This document shows positions 31,854-39,714 of a stretch of 64,000 nucleotides of DNA, in pieces (position 1 is the first letter of the stretch; every line of letters begins with the position of its first letter). Source of the stretch: Enorma phocaeensis (GTDB lineage Bacteria; Actinomycetota; Coriobacteriia; Coriobacteriales; Coriobacteriaceae); the NCBI RefSeq assembly GCF_016901575.1, contig NZ_JACJKQ010000002.1, positions 186,001 through 250,000 on the forward strand, in the 5' to 3' direction. Position numbers and translations under genes: made by a program. The notes beneath the pieces were generated by a model. That model did no database searches and was not told where the DNA came from. It saw only the letters and a program-made list of their open reading frames with translations.

Positions 31854-32417
31854 ATGCAAAGCACGTGGATTCTTGAGGCCTGTCTTGCATGGGAGGGAAA
31901 CGACCCGGCAAGGCTGCTCGAGGCGCTGATGGCACATAAAGAGTGTCCGGCGTTTGGACCGGTGCACCATGTGCTTGTGGGCACGGCGCTTCTCACCTGC
32001 GCCCGGGCGGGCGAGAAGGACGCCGCGGAGCGTGACGCGCTGGCAAGGGAGCTCGCCGAGCTTGAACGGCGCGGGTCGTGCGTGCCTGGCGCCGCCTGTG
32101 CCCAATGGGGCGTCTGCGGCGCCGCCGCTTCATGCGGCATGGCGTTTGCCATCAGGGCGGGCAACGCCCCGCTTCGGCCTGAGGGCTGGAGCGAAGGCCA
32201 GCTTATGGTCGCCGACATATTGCAGCATATAGCGCATGCCGGCGCGCCGCGCTGCTGCAAGCGCGATGCCCGCATAGCGGTACGCTCGGCGGTCCCGTGG
32301 TTTAACCGAGAGCTGGGCACCGACCTCGCGCTTGACGACGAGAGCCCTGCCTGCGCAGTATCCGAGGCAAACGGCGCGTGCCTCCACGGCGCGTGCCCGT
32401 ACTACTCGACGGAATAG
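31854..32417 (+). CDS. DUF5714-domain protein, divergent from ArsC-ArsR
   Basis: 187 residues from the ATG at 31854 (GAAGGGGGAGCA upstream). The domain is Cys-rich: FGPVHHVLVGTALL near 35, CVPGAACAQWGVCGAAASCGMAF near 82-104 (split cysteine cluster), and CCKRDARIAVRSAVPWF near 140, ending CLHGACPYYSTE. The many cysteines suggest a metal or iron-sulfur site. Function is not established; the family is found with arsenic or SAM-methyltransferase genes. Divergence from an ArsR fusion implies arsenic-responsive control. Confidence 0.8.
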   Translation: MQSTWILEACLAWEGNDPARLLEALMAHKECPAFGPVHHVLVGTALLTCARAGEKDAAERDALARELAELERRGSCVPGAACAQWGVCGAAASCGMAFAIRAGNAPLRPEGWSEGQLMVADILQHIAHAGAPRCCKRDARIAVRSAVPWFNRELGTDLALDDESPACAVSEANGACLHGACPYYSTE

Positions 32418-32535
32418 GGCCTAGGCCTTCCTTTGGCATGGGCGTGGCATATGCACCTGACGGTTCCACATGGTTTCGTTGCGGCATCCGCTCGCTCTTA
32501 GCGTTCCCATTAACCTCCGCGGCTCCGGTTGCTCG

Positions 32536-32664
32536 GAGTTCTTTGCCACGCATCTTGTCCGCGAATACCTCGTCCGCCCTGAACGCGGTGAATGCGCCCA
32601 ACTGTCCTTCCAGGCTCTGCCCTCGCGTTTTCACCCGCGCGTATCCGCACGTCCTCCCGGCCAT
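32536..32664 (-). pseudogene. N-terminal remnant of a serine recombinase (Hin/Pin-type resolvase)
   Basis: An ATG at 32664 with GAAGAAGG upstream reads MAGRTCGYARVKTRGQS followed by LEGQLGAFTAFRADEVFADKMRGKE. This is the start of resolvases, with the catalytic serine position (RVSTxxQ) changed to Lys-Thr here. The frame then continues into unrelated sequence (ELRATGAAEVN...). Only ~43 residues of family match remain, so it is a broken site-specific recombinase. It marks this region as a former mobile-element site. Confidence 0.75.
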
Positions 32665-32798
32665 GGAAACCTTCTTCTTATCGGCGGCGTGCCGCCCATC
32701 CCGCACCCGCATCGGGCAGCGACCGCATTAGCTCGCGCGAGTCCCCGCACGCAGCATGCCCGCTGGTAGAATGACCTTCAAGAAACCGAAGGAGGCTC

Positions 32799-33449
32799 AT
32801 GACCGTCGACACGAGACAAGAGAGTTCGCATCCGCATGCCCAGCGCGCAAATGCCGAACAGCTTGAAACATCCATTCAGCGGCAGGGTTGCCAGCCCTCC
32901 GGCGCCTATGGCCGGCCCGGACCGCAAGGTGGCCGGCAGCCGCAGCCCGCCCACGTCAAGCCTCTGCTCACTGTCGACCAGCAAATCGCCCACATGAAGG
33001 ACAAGGATATCACCTTCTACCTTTGCTCCGAGGCCGATGCGGCAGGGCACCTGCGTGCCAAATGCCAGTTCTTTCGCATCTATGCCTAACGCAAGAACTT
33101 CGACAAACATGTCGGTGGAGGCCTCGACGGCAAGTATGTCGGGCTCGACTTCGGCCAGCTTAGGTTGCTCTCGAACACCGATCGCATGCTGCGAGACTTG
33201 CTTCTCGTCATGACGCTCGATGTGGAGCACTTCGCCAAGGTGCGGTTGCTTGCGCTCGCCGAAGACCACGGCGAAGACGGGTACGGCGTCCTGCGCGACT
33301 ATCTCGCCTCGGCTTCCAGAAACCAGCGCTCCTATATCCAGAGCGAGATCGACCGGCGCGAGGGCAGCCCGTACAGTGGCGACATGGTGCGGAAGTACCG
33401 AGACGACATGCTTTGGAAGTTAGAAGGGCTGCTTTGGGAAGTAGGCTGA
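32799..33449 (+). pseudogene. Abi-family (Abi_2) gene with in-frame TAA and truncated 3' end
   Basis: Starts at an ATG with AACCGAAGGAGGCTC upstream. After a ~50-residue polar lead, KPLLTVDQQIAHMKDKDITF and LRAKCQFFRIYA match the Abi_2/AbiD start. The next codon is TAA at 33087, where relatives have a Tyr codon, and the same frame goes on as RKNFDKHVGGGLDGKYVGLDF, DRMLRDLLLVMTLDVEHFAKVRLL and EDGYGVLRDYL. It stops at 33449, roughly 100 residues short of normal length, at a junction with an arsR fragment. Phage-abortive-infection role in family members; inactive here unless the stop is read through. Confidence 0.8.
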
Positions 33450-33500
33450 GCGCCGCAGCAAGGTCGTCGCAATCCTTCTCGGTGTGCTCATCTTTCCCCA

Positions 33501-33557
33501 CTAGTCCAACGGGTAGGCTGTCAGCATGTCGCGTGGGACGGCAAAGGCGTACCATCG
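33501..33557 (-). pseudogene. Duplicate 3' end of an arsR-like gene
   Basis: On the minus strand the frame ends WYAFAVPRDMLTAYPLD-stop. Aligned with the end of the ArsC-ArsR fusion (RYAFAALRDMLPACLPD-stop) it matches at about two thirds of positions, and the DNA matches strongly over ~57 bp. It is therefore the last 18 codons of a second copy, fused to the broken Abi gene on one side and an AraC-effector gene on the other. Confidence 0.75.
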
Positions 33558-33591
33558 TTGTCAGGCAGGCGCGCGTCTGAGGAGGCTGGCT

Positions 33592-34098
33592 TTGGAGTAC
33601 AGGATTGCGGAGATACCGGGTTTTCGGTTTGCTGGAGTCTCGGCACGCGTGCCCATGCAGTTCGAGGGCGAAAACCCCGCGATAGCCGATCTCGTGCAGT
33701 CCATAACGCCTGGGCAGCGCCACGAGATGCATCGCCTGATGGAGCTGTCGGACGCTCCGCTGCCGCGCGAGGTGCTGAACGTCTCATGGGATTCCGACAC
33801 CGATTTCCAACGCGAAGAGGGCATGCTCACGCATCTTGTCGGCGTCGCCACGACGGCGCCCACCTCTGAGGTGGGGGAGGGGCTTGCCACGCTTGAGGCC
33901 GCGGCGGGCACATGGGCGATCTTTCCGAGCGACGGTCCGTTTCCCGAGGACATGCAGCAGACGACGGCGCGCATATACGCCGAATGGCTTGGCAGCGCGC
34001 CCTATGCGCTCGACGGCTTCCGCATGGTTTCGTTTAGCAGAGTCCGCGATGACGGCACCGCGTATAGCGAGATCTGGATACCGGTGCGGCGCGCATAG
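33592..34098 (+). CDS. Orphan effector-binding (GyrI-like/AraC C-terminal) domain protein
   Basis: 168 residues if translation begins at the TTG at 33592 (GAGGAGG upstream); an ATG at 33526 lies within the arsR remnant and has no ribosome site. The sequence begins LEYRIAEIPGFRFAGVSARVPM and runs to the end of a Rob/GyrI-like ligand-binding domain (AAAGTWAIFPSDGPFPEDMQQT, YALDGFRMVSFSRV, YSEIWIPVRR), which normally follows a double AraC HTH. The HTH is missing. It may be a free-standing sensor domain or the surviving half of a regulator. Confidence 0.7.
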   Translation: MEYRIAEIPGFRFAGVSARVPMQFEGENPAIADLVQSITPGQRHEMHRLMELSDAPLPREVLNVSWDSDTDFQREEGMLTHLVGVATTAPTSEVGEGLATLEAAAGTWAIFPSDGPFPEDMQQTTARIYAEWLGSAPYALDGFRMVSFSRVRDDGTAYSEIWIPVRRA

Positions 34099-34530
34099 CC
34101 GGCCCTCATAGGACGGGCGAGCGCCCTTCTTGAAGAAAATCGTCATGGGGCCTACATATCTTCCAATTCAATATCTACATCGGGATGGTTTTGCCAGCTC
34201 AGAGGCATCGCCGTTGTGAAGTGCGGCGCGCGAGATCGGTGATTGCCGCCTATGACGCGGCCTGGCGCACGGCATGCCGCCACTGTCACAGAGCAGGTGA
34301 GAACGCGCAGGTAAAAGGCGGTTTCTCAAGCGCCAAAAAGTACCCGTTCCCGCGAGCGTCTGCTCTGTCCCTACAACCCGCCCCAACCCCTCCACTCGTC
34401 ACAAAACACCAGCTCACCGTAGCTGCCAAAAACTTTTGACAGCCCTTATTCGCCCAATGTGGTATCCGTAAAAGCACTTGGATGCTACAGTTTCCGCGGT
34501 TCGAAATTGCACAAGCCGGAAGGGGGCCGC
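34099..34530. other. Gene-free interval before the XRE-membrane gene
   Basis: 432 bp with no frame that has both a ribosome site and recognisable similarity. Near the right end, TTGACA at ~34436 followed 18 bp later by TGGTAT could be the promoter of the XRE gene. Confidence 0.4.
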
Positions 34531-35130
34531 GTGGAACTCGCAAAGCGCATCAAGCAACATCGCGAGCGGCTGGGCATGTCCCAGACCGACCTGGCGAACG
34601 CGGTCTTCGTGTCGCGGCAGACCATATCCAACTGGGAGACCGACCGCACCTACCCTGACGTACAGAGCTTGCTTCTGCTCAGCAACCTATTTGGCGTGAG
34701 CATCGACTCCATGGTGAGGGAAGACTCGCCCGAGATGCGCGAGGCCCTTGCCGCGGGATCAAAGAGGATGCACTGCTTCGGCATCGTCATGGCGGCATTC
34801 GGCCTTGCCTGCCTTGCGTGGGTGATCGTAGGCATCGTCCTGGATCTTGACACCGCATGCATCGTGGCTGTTGGCGCGGCGCTGTTCATCCCCGCATCGG
34901 TCGCCGCGTTTCAAATCGACAAGATGCGGCATGACAACCAGCTGTATGCCTACCAATCGGTCGAGGCGTATCTGGCGGGCGAGGACCCCGACGTGAACAG
35001 CCGCTACAACCAACGCGCCGGCGAGCACTGGGTCGCGCGGCGGGTCTTGCTCACCGTTCTCGCCATCGTCGTCGGGCTTTGCTGCGGATGGGGAGCCGCC
35101 GGCATCATCTCCCGGCTTCTGGGCAACTAG
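34531..35130 (+). CDS. XRE regulator with C-terminal membrane domain
   Basis: 199 residues from a GTG at 34531 (GGAAGGGGGCCGC upstream). The HTH reads ELAKRIKQHRERLGMSQTDL, VFVSRQTISNWETDRTYPDV, LLSNLFGVSIDSMV. Three membrane helices follow (GIVMAAFGLACLAWVIVGIV near 97, ACIVAVGAALFIPASVAAF near 120, LLTVLAIVVGLCCGWGAAG near 175). Such proteins tether an XRE repressor to the membrane. The N-terminus is the intact counterpart of the broken MEIGKRIKEHR... gene at 2944-3203. Confidence 0.88.
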   Translation: MELAKRIKQHRERLGMSQTDLANAVFVSRQTISNWETDRTYPDVQSLLLLSNLFGVSIDSMVREDSPEMREALAAGSKRMHCFGIVMAAFGLACLAWVIVGIVLDLDTACIVAVGAALFIPASVAAFQIDKMRHDNQLYAYQSVEAYLAGEDPDVNSRYNQRAGEHWVARRVLLTVLAIVVGLCCGWGAAGIISRLLGN

Positions 35131-35265
35131 CGCTTTTGTCATGTGCCGCGCATCTCGCCACACGGCGTCGCCTCGCATGTCGTCCCATCACGCCTGCCGC
35201 TCACATCGGTATCAATCAAACATGTTTGAACGATAGCTTTGCAACCGTCTCAGAAAGGAACCGCA

Positions 35266-35487
35266 ATGGCACAAGATCGCTTCGTCGAGGTGTACTCCCA
35301 GGGAGTGACCAACGTGCGCAAGATCATCGTCGACACGCAGACAGGGGTGAACTATCTGCTGATGTCGTCCAACATGACGGGCGGCAGCGGCATCACCGTG
35401 CTCGTCGACGTTGAGGGCAAGCCCGTGGTGACGCCGCTCGGCGAAAACGACCCCGTGGCCTTGGGCCAGCTGCTCGATCGGGAGTAG
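35266..35487 (+). CDS. DUF6440 family small protein
   Basis: 73 residues (AGAAAGGAACCGCA upstream). The sequence DRFVEVYSQGVTNVRKIIVD, TQTGVNYLLMSS, ITVLVDVEGKPVVTPL matches the compact beta-rich DUF6440 family found in many anaerobes; function unknown. No membrane segment. It stands alone and is followed 6 bp after its stop by a strong bidirectional hairpin. Confidence 0.75.
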   Translation: MAQDRFVEVYSQGVTNVRKIIVDTQTGVNYLLMSSNMTGGSGITVLVDVEGKPVVTPLGENDPVALGQLLDRE

Positions 35488-35492
35488 CAACG

Positions 35493-35525
35493 TCCGGCGC
35501 CCGCTCACGTGAGGCGGGCGCCGGA
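35493..35525. terminator. Bidirectional terminator hairpin
   Basis: Perfect 12-bp arms TCCGGCGCCCGC and GCGGGCGCCGGA around TCACGTGAG. It lies just after the DUF6440 stop; the convergent HipA-like frame stops inside its loop region at 35505. Confidence 0.75.
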
Positions 35526-35951
35526 TCGACCGAACTCTGATGTGCGGCTCGGTCGGTCGATGAACATCTTGACAAGGTCGTTTTGTGTGACGGCGTCATA
35601 TCCATGCGTGTCAAACGATTCCTGGTCGTCTTCGCTGCGAACGACGACATCGCCTTTGCAATCTCTACCGCAAGCCGCCAGGAGAGAGAGCCAGTCCTGC
35701 TCTGGAATTCTGAGTTCTCCCGCCAGGGCGCGTCGTGCCTCCCCTTCGGGTAGCAGACCTTCGAAATATGGCTGAAACGCATCAAGCTTGTACGGGAGAT
35801 TTGAGAGGGGGAGAGAAAACGAAAGCGGCGTAGCCCAGGCCGCGGAAAGATAGTTCGGGTCATGGCTAAACGTCATTGATGACCTCGAAATGGTCCCCAC
35901 GGGATACATATCGTGATATGCGAGCCGAAAAACCTTGAAAGCGTCACCCAT
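35505..35951 (-). CDS. HipA N-terminal (HipS-like) domain without kinase
   Basis: 148 residues with a strong ribosome site (AAAGGAGGGACTG). It matches the first domain of HipA toxins: VGTISRSSMTFSHDPNYLS, TPLSFSLPLSNLPYKLDAF, PYFEGLLPEGEARRALAGEL, DWLSLLAACGRDCKGDVVV. The ~300-residue HipA kinase core (P-loop, catalytic Asp, activation loop) is absent; the frame ends FGRSGARLT at the terminator. In HipBST systems a free-standing HipS of similar fold is the antitoxin, but no HipT kinase or HipB is adjacent. Most simply, this is a 3'-truncated hipA that is still translatable. Confidence 0.75.
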   Translation of the reverse strand: MGDAFKVFRLAYHDMYPVGTISRSSMTFSHDPNYLSAAWATPLSFSLPLSNLPYKLDAFQPYFEGLLPEGEARRALAGELRIPEQDWLSLLAACGRDCKGDVVVRSEDDQESFDTHGYDAVTQNDLVKMFIDRPSRTSEFGRSGARLT

Positions 35952-35975
35952 CAGTCCCTCCTTTATTCTATGCCG

Positions 35976-37157
35976 TCAATCGGAACGGAAATATGCCTGA
36001 TGGTGTACCATGACATCGTCTAGAATGCCTGAGTCATCAAAACCAAGTCTCCAAGACGCCGGATCATAAGGATTATCAATTTCGTATTTCAAGCTATATC
36101 CACCGTAGGTTGCCTCAAAGCTATCGTTTGGTTGACCATACAGCTTTAATACATCTTCTCTGGTTGACCATCCCAGCATCAACCCACAGGGAATGCGTAG
36201 TTCCGTACCGGAAAAGTCGTAGTTACCATATATGACATGAATACCTCCCACCGTGCTCTCGGCGACAGGGATCGTGCTTTCGGTGGTGTTGAAGACACAG
36301 ACGCTGATATCCTGCTCGTGGTTATTGGTCAACGAGACCCATTCCCATTCATAGGACGCATACGGGCCTTCCGCGCCAGCCAGAGAAAGCCCGGCATCCT
36401 CCTCGGAAATCACCCACCCATCGTCAAGGAAAGCCGCAAGGGGAACTGGTAATGTATAAACCGTATCATTGATCTGGATTGAAAAACTTTCCCAATCATT
36501 CGGGAGTTCAGGGGATGGTGGGTACAATTCTGCCCCTGACGCGTCGAGTTCTGTCATAAAATCGAGCGACATCAAGGTGGAGGTGTGCGGCAGGTAGGTG
36601 ACTTTCGCAAACAGATTGTAGTCGTTCCCGCCCCACAGCGCGCGCCCTTCCTCGTACCTCTTTTCACTGATTTCAAAGGAATGCCGCTCGCCGGTCATAT
36701 CTACGCCGCGCAGATAATAGTCGTCCGAACCATAGTCCCCGATCCCTCGCGAATATTCAAATTCCAGCCGCTCCAAATAGGCGGCTTCCGGGTGCTCGAG
36801 ATAGGGTATATCCAAGATTAGAGGGCGGACAAGGAAAAAAGCAGCACCCACACACACAATGATTACAACCGTTCTTCCAATTATTTGCTTGAACGATTTA
36901 TTTGGCTGAGCCAGTTTTACCATAGAAACGAGGGCTATAATCACGGCCAATAGTCCCAAAACGCCATTGACAATTACAGTTTGTATGTATCCTGTAATTC
37001 CGATGGCAAGAGCATCGGAACTCGCAAACCAATCCAATACTGCAAAGGCAGTAATAGGTAAGAAAAAAAGGATTACAAGCGACAAAACAAATAGTTTTAT
37101 CCCTTTTTTCTCTGATTTGCAGTTGTGCTTTTCTTGATTAATTCTATCATCGTCCAT
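35976..37157 (-). CDS. Membrane-anchored hypothetical protein in AT-rich island
   Basis: 393 residues. Three N-terminal membrane helices (LFVLSLVILFFLPITAFAVL near 25, GYIQTVIVNGVLGLLAVIIAL near 57, TVVIIVCVGAAFFLVRPLIL near 93) are followed by a ~280-residue, probably extracytoplasmic, domain rich in Tyr, Asp and Glu with no known family. Ile/Lys/Asn-rich codons and low GC contrast strongly with the neighbours, a sign of recent transfer, perhaps from a Firmicute. It is followed in the same direction by... nothing coding; the DUF3592-like gene lies upstream. Function unknown. Confidence 0.7.
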   Translation of the reverse strand: MDDDRINQEKHNCKSEKKGIKLFVLSLVILFFLPITAFAVLDWFASSDALAIGITGYIQTVIVNGVLGLLAVIIALVSMVKLAQPNKSFKQIIGRTVVIIVCVGAAFFLVRPLILDIPYLEHPEAAYLERLEFEYSRGIGDYGSDDYYLRGVDMTGERHSFEISEKRYEEGRALWGGNDYNLFAKVTYLPHTSTLMSLDFMTELDASGAELYPPSPELPNDWESFSIQINDTVYTLPVPLAAFLDDGWVISEEDAGLSLAGAEGPYASYEWEWVSLTNNHEQDISVCVFNTTESTIPVAESTVGGIHVIYGNYDFSGTELRIPCGLMLGWSTREDVLKLYGQPNDSFEATYGGYSLKYEIDNPYDPASWRLGFDDSGILDDVMVHHQAYFRSD

Positions 37158-37209
37158 AGTGTATGCCCTTTATCACAGATAGGAACATGATTCGTTGAGG
37201 TACAATGCC

Positions 37210-37998
37210 TTAGCCGTTTGTATCCATTCGGGGCAAGGCCAATACATCACCAGTCTCTGGATTTAAGTAAAGTGTAACCCACTGGCCAATTTCATAACGC
37301 TTGCCATGGATAATGGGCAGGGTGACTTCTTTTTCCTCGCCATTGACTCTGACAACACAAAAGGCGTAAACATCACCCTCGCTGTCTTTGCGGAATCCAT
37401 GAACCTGAGCGGTGATAGGCCGTAGCTCTCCCAACTCGATTTTACGGCGGGAGCGATGAGTGCCGACAAAACGCCGGATCCAGAATATAACGAGATACAG
37501 CACCGCGCAAAACAAACACAATGACATTTCGGAAAGGGAAAATCCCTGTGGCAAATGTGAACACGCCAAACTAATCAATACTGGCAGAGTAACAATCATA
37601 ACCAAAAACAACCAAGTTACCACACGAGCGTGTCTGTATTCCCGTTTCTCAGCCGCACTCATGACGAGCCGGAAATCCTCCTTCTTCGGATGATAGCGCA
37701 GCTGAAGAATATCACCCACTTTGGGAAGATCGTATATACGGGGGAATATCCAGCTTCGATACCAGTCTATACCCTGCCATTGAAAAACAAGATCCAGTTT
37801 GTACTTTCGCGGCTCTAAAACGCCATCGCTATCCTTTTTGTCAATTGTCTCAATATGCAGGACACGGGCTGTTATCGGCTTCCACTTTCGTCGTTCCAGC
37901 CACTTTATGACGCGCCACAGCAGGAAGAAAACGATAATCAGGATAAAAGGCAGAAGCGTCGGGAATATGATACTCCAAAATGCCGTCGAATTGTCCAC
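37210..37998 (-). CDS. DUF3592-like membrane protein in AT-rich island
   Basis: 262 residues from the GTG at 37998 (AAAGGAGGAGCGGCTC upstream). Membrane helices near 10-30 (IIFPTLLPFILIIVFFLLW), 130-150 (VVTWLFLVMIVTLPVLISLA) and 160-178 (MSLCLFCAVLYLVIFW). Two copies of a beta-rich module (ITARVLHIETIDKK... VGDILQLRYHPKK and ITAQVHGFRKDSEG... IGQWVTLYLNPETG) resemble DUF3592, which forms small beta domains near the membrane. Same low-GC character as the downstream gene; the pair probably transferred together. Confidence 0.7.
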   Translation of the reverse strand: MDNSTAFWSIIFPTLLPFILIIVFFLLWRVIKWLERRKWKPITARVLHIETIDKKDSDGVLEPRKYKLDLVFQWQGIDWYRSWIFPRIYDLPKVGDILQLRYHPKKEDFRLVMSAAEKREYRHARVVTWLFLVMIVTLPVLISLACSHLPQGFSLSEMSLCLFCAVLYLVIFWIRRFVGTHRSRRKIELGELRPITAQVHGFRKDSEGDVYAFCVVRVNGEEKEVTLPIIHGKRYEIGQWVTLYLNPETGDVLALPRMDTNG

Positions 37999-38164
37999 GA
38001 GCCGCTCCTCCTTTCGGCTATGTATACAATCATTCAAGTCTCTTATATATTGCAAGCAGTAAGGTTGCCACCATTTGAAAGTAAAACCCAGATAAACTTT
38101 GGGTAAACAAGAGTGCCTTTGATAAAGGCTGAAGCTTAAGGGTTTGGGACTATCCCAAAATAGA

Positions 38165-38205
38165 AAAATGGCGCTTCGGCAGACAGCCCGGAGCGTCATT
38201 TTTCC
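38165..38205. terminator. Bidirectional terminator-like hairpin at the island edge
   Basis: AAAAATGGCGCT and AGCGTCATTTTT pair with one mismatch around a GC-rich loop, giving A/T tails on both sides. It separates the AT-rich pair from the ATPase gene. Confidence 0.6.
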
Positions 38206-38303
38206 GGTGTGTGGCCACACCGGATGTGCTTGCTAATCAGCAAGCCACTCCGGTATGGCAAGCACCGCTTTTCAGCAAGTGTACATACACTTGCTGTGCT
38301 TGC
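38204..38303. repeat. Cluster of nested palindromes over the 3' end of the ATPase gene
   Basis: CCGGTGTG/CACACCGG at 38204-38223, GCTTGCT/AGCAAGC near 38229-38244 and CAGCAAGTGTA/TACACTTGCTG at 38273-38296, the last enclosed by GCAAGCA (38258-38264) and TGCTTGC (38297-38303). The last ~22 codons of the ATPase are read through this array. Confidence 0.8.
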
Positions 38304-39700
38304 TGTTCTCTCAAATCCCAGTCCTGTGCTCGTCCCTCCGTAAACTCATGGGGCAGCAAGCACCACTTCCAGGTCGGCATGATGCGAACGGTGCCCGCAT
38401 CTGTTTGAACGACGCCCTCTTCGCGGAGCGTAAGGACGAGCCCCTCGCTCAAATGCGTGAAGCGCATTCCTGCTTCGAGCGAGCCGATTTCGCGCCTCTT
38501 CGTTCGCTCGGCGCTCATATCGAAGCACACTTGGATCAGTTCGTAGGGGTCGAGTCCCAGCGCATCGCCCGTGATGAAATCGACCTTCGCGTTCGAGCCG
38601 TCGGGTACAGAAAGGGACGAGATGGCGTCGGTCCTCCTGCCAGAGAATCGACGTCGCAGCTCAAGGTATACCAGGGTTTCCAGGCGCTTGCCGTGGTCTT
38701 GCTGGCTGGCGCGCGAAACCGCCATGGCGAGGCCGTGGTCTTCGGCATACACCTTGGGCACTGCGGTCGTGTTTGGCTTTAACATGGTGGTGTATTCCGG
38801 TAGGTAATGTATGAGGTATGCCTGTTGCAGCAGCTCAAGCAGCTTTGTCACCTTGTTCCAGTACGCCTTGTAGCCCAGCTCCGTAAGGCGCTTCGACAGA
38901 TCGTTAGACGAAAGCTCACAAGCTGTGTTGCGGATGGCGAACAGTGCCAGTTGCATCGTGAGCGAGATGTCTCCTCGCCCGGAGCGCTCGGCGACATCTC
39001 GCGCGACCACATCGCGGACGTAGCCCTGCAAGTGCTCGATGCGGTCGCCGATAGGTCGTTGCTGGATGCCGGGGAAGCCTCCCCACTGGAGATAATCGTC
39101 GAAGGCGCTCTCGTAGCGCGTTGCTTCCCTCGGGGAAAATGCTGTCTGTTCTGCGTCTGGAATCGCGATGCCGTTAAACGAGCAGTATTCGGCAAACGAA
39201 AGCGGCCACATTTCGTGGACATGGGAGCGCCCGCGGAAAGAGGAGGCTATCTCTGAGGACGAGACCTTCGAAGAGGAGCCGGTGATGACGAGGGTGACGG
39301 TCTCCTGCTCGGCAATGCGCTGGCAGAATCCCTGCCACTCGTCAATCTCTTGGACCTCGTCGAGGAAGAGATAGCACCCTTGATCGCGCGCCTCGGGCAC
39401 TTGCCTCCAGTACTCCTCTACGATGGCCTGCATGATGTTGCGGTCTAAGGGTTTCAGACGTTCGTCTGAGAAGTCGAAGTAGAGCATGCGCTCGCGTCGC
39501 ACGCCCTTGGCGAGCAGCGACTGCATGAGCTGGAAGAGGTAAAACGTTTTTCCGCACCGGCGCATACCGGTAATGATGTGAACGAGGTTGAAGCGCGCGG
39601 GCTCGGGGAGCTCGCGGATGATGTGCTTGCGAGGTGAGGGGGATGGGATGGTTTCTGTCATTCGCTCGCGCACAAGAGCCGTGACATCGGCAGCTGTCAT
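38237..39700 (-). CDS. AAA ATPase with DUF4143 domain
   Basis: 487 residues from the ATG at 39700 (TTAGGAGCGAAGTC upstream); the upstream extension toward 40330 is antisense noise. Walker A-like GMRRCGKTF near 44, Walker B LFLDEVQEI near 107, sensor TGSSSKV near 138, FRGRSHVHEMWPLSFAEYC near 152. The C-terminal half is DUF4143-like (NKVTKLLELLQQAYLIHYLP, AEDHGLAMAV, LETLVYLELRRRF, VDFITGD), a PD-(D/E)XK-like fold. The family is widespread and its biological role poorly known. The protein ends QQAQQVYVHLLKSGACHTGVAC, encoded by the palindrome cluster. The promoter has two 21-bp operator-like palindromes. Confidence 0.9.
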   Translation of the reverse strand: MTAADVTALVRERMTETIPSPSPRKHIIRELPEPARFNLVHIITGMRRCGKTFYLFQLMQSLLAKGVRRERMLYFDFSDERLKPLDRNIMQAIVEEYWRQVPEARDQGCYLFLDEVQEIDEWQGFCQRIAEQETVTLVITGSSSKVSSSEIASSFRGRSHVHEMWPLSFAEYCSFNGIAIPDAEQTAFSPREATRYESAFDDYLQWGGFPGIQQRPIGDRIEHLQGYVRDVVARDVAERSGRGDISLTMQLALFAIRNTACELSSNDLSKRLTELGYKAYWNKVTKLLELLQQAYLIHYLPEYTTMLKPNTTAVPKVYAEDHGLAMAVSRASQQDHGKRLETLVYLELRRRFSGRRTDAISSLSVPDGSNAKVDFITGDALGLDPYELIQVCFDMSAERTKRREIGSLEAGMRFTHLSEGLVLTLREEGVVQTDAGTVRIMPTWKWCLLPHEFTEGRAQDWDLREQQAQQVYVHLLKSGACHTGVAC

Positions 39701-39714
39701 GACTTCGCTCCTAA

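Noticed and set aside
34490-34520. tRNA-like GGTTCGAAATT stretch before the XRE gene
   Set aside because: No acceptor, D or anticodon arms can be folded around it, so it is not a tRNA gene.
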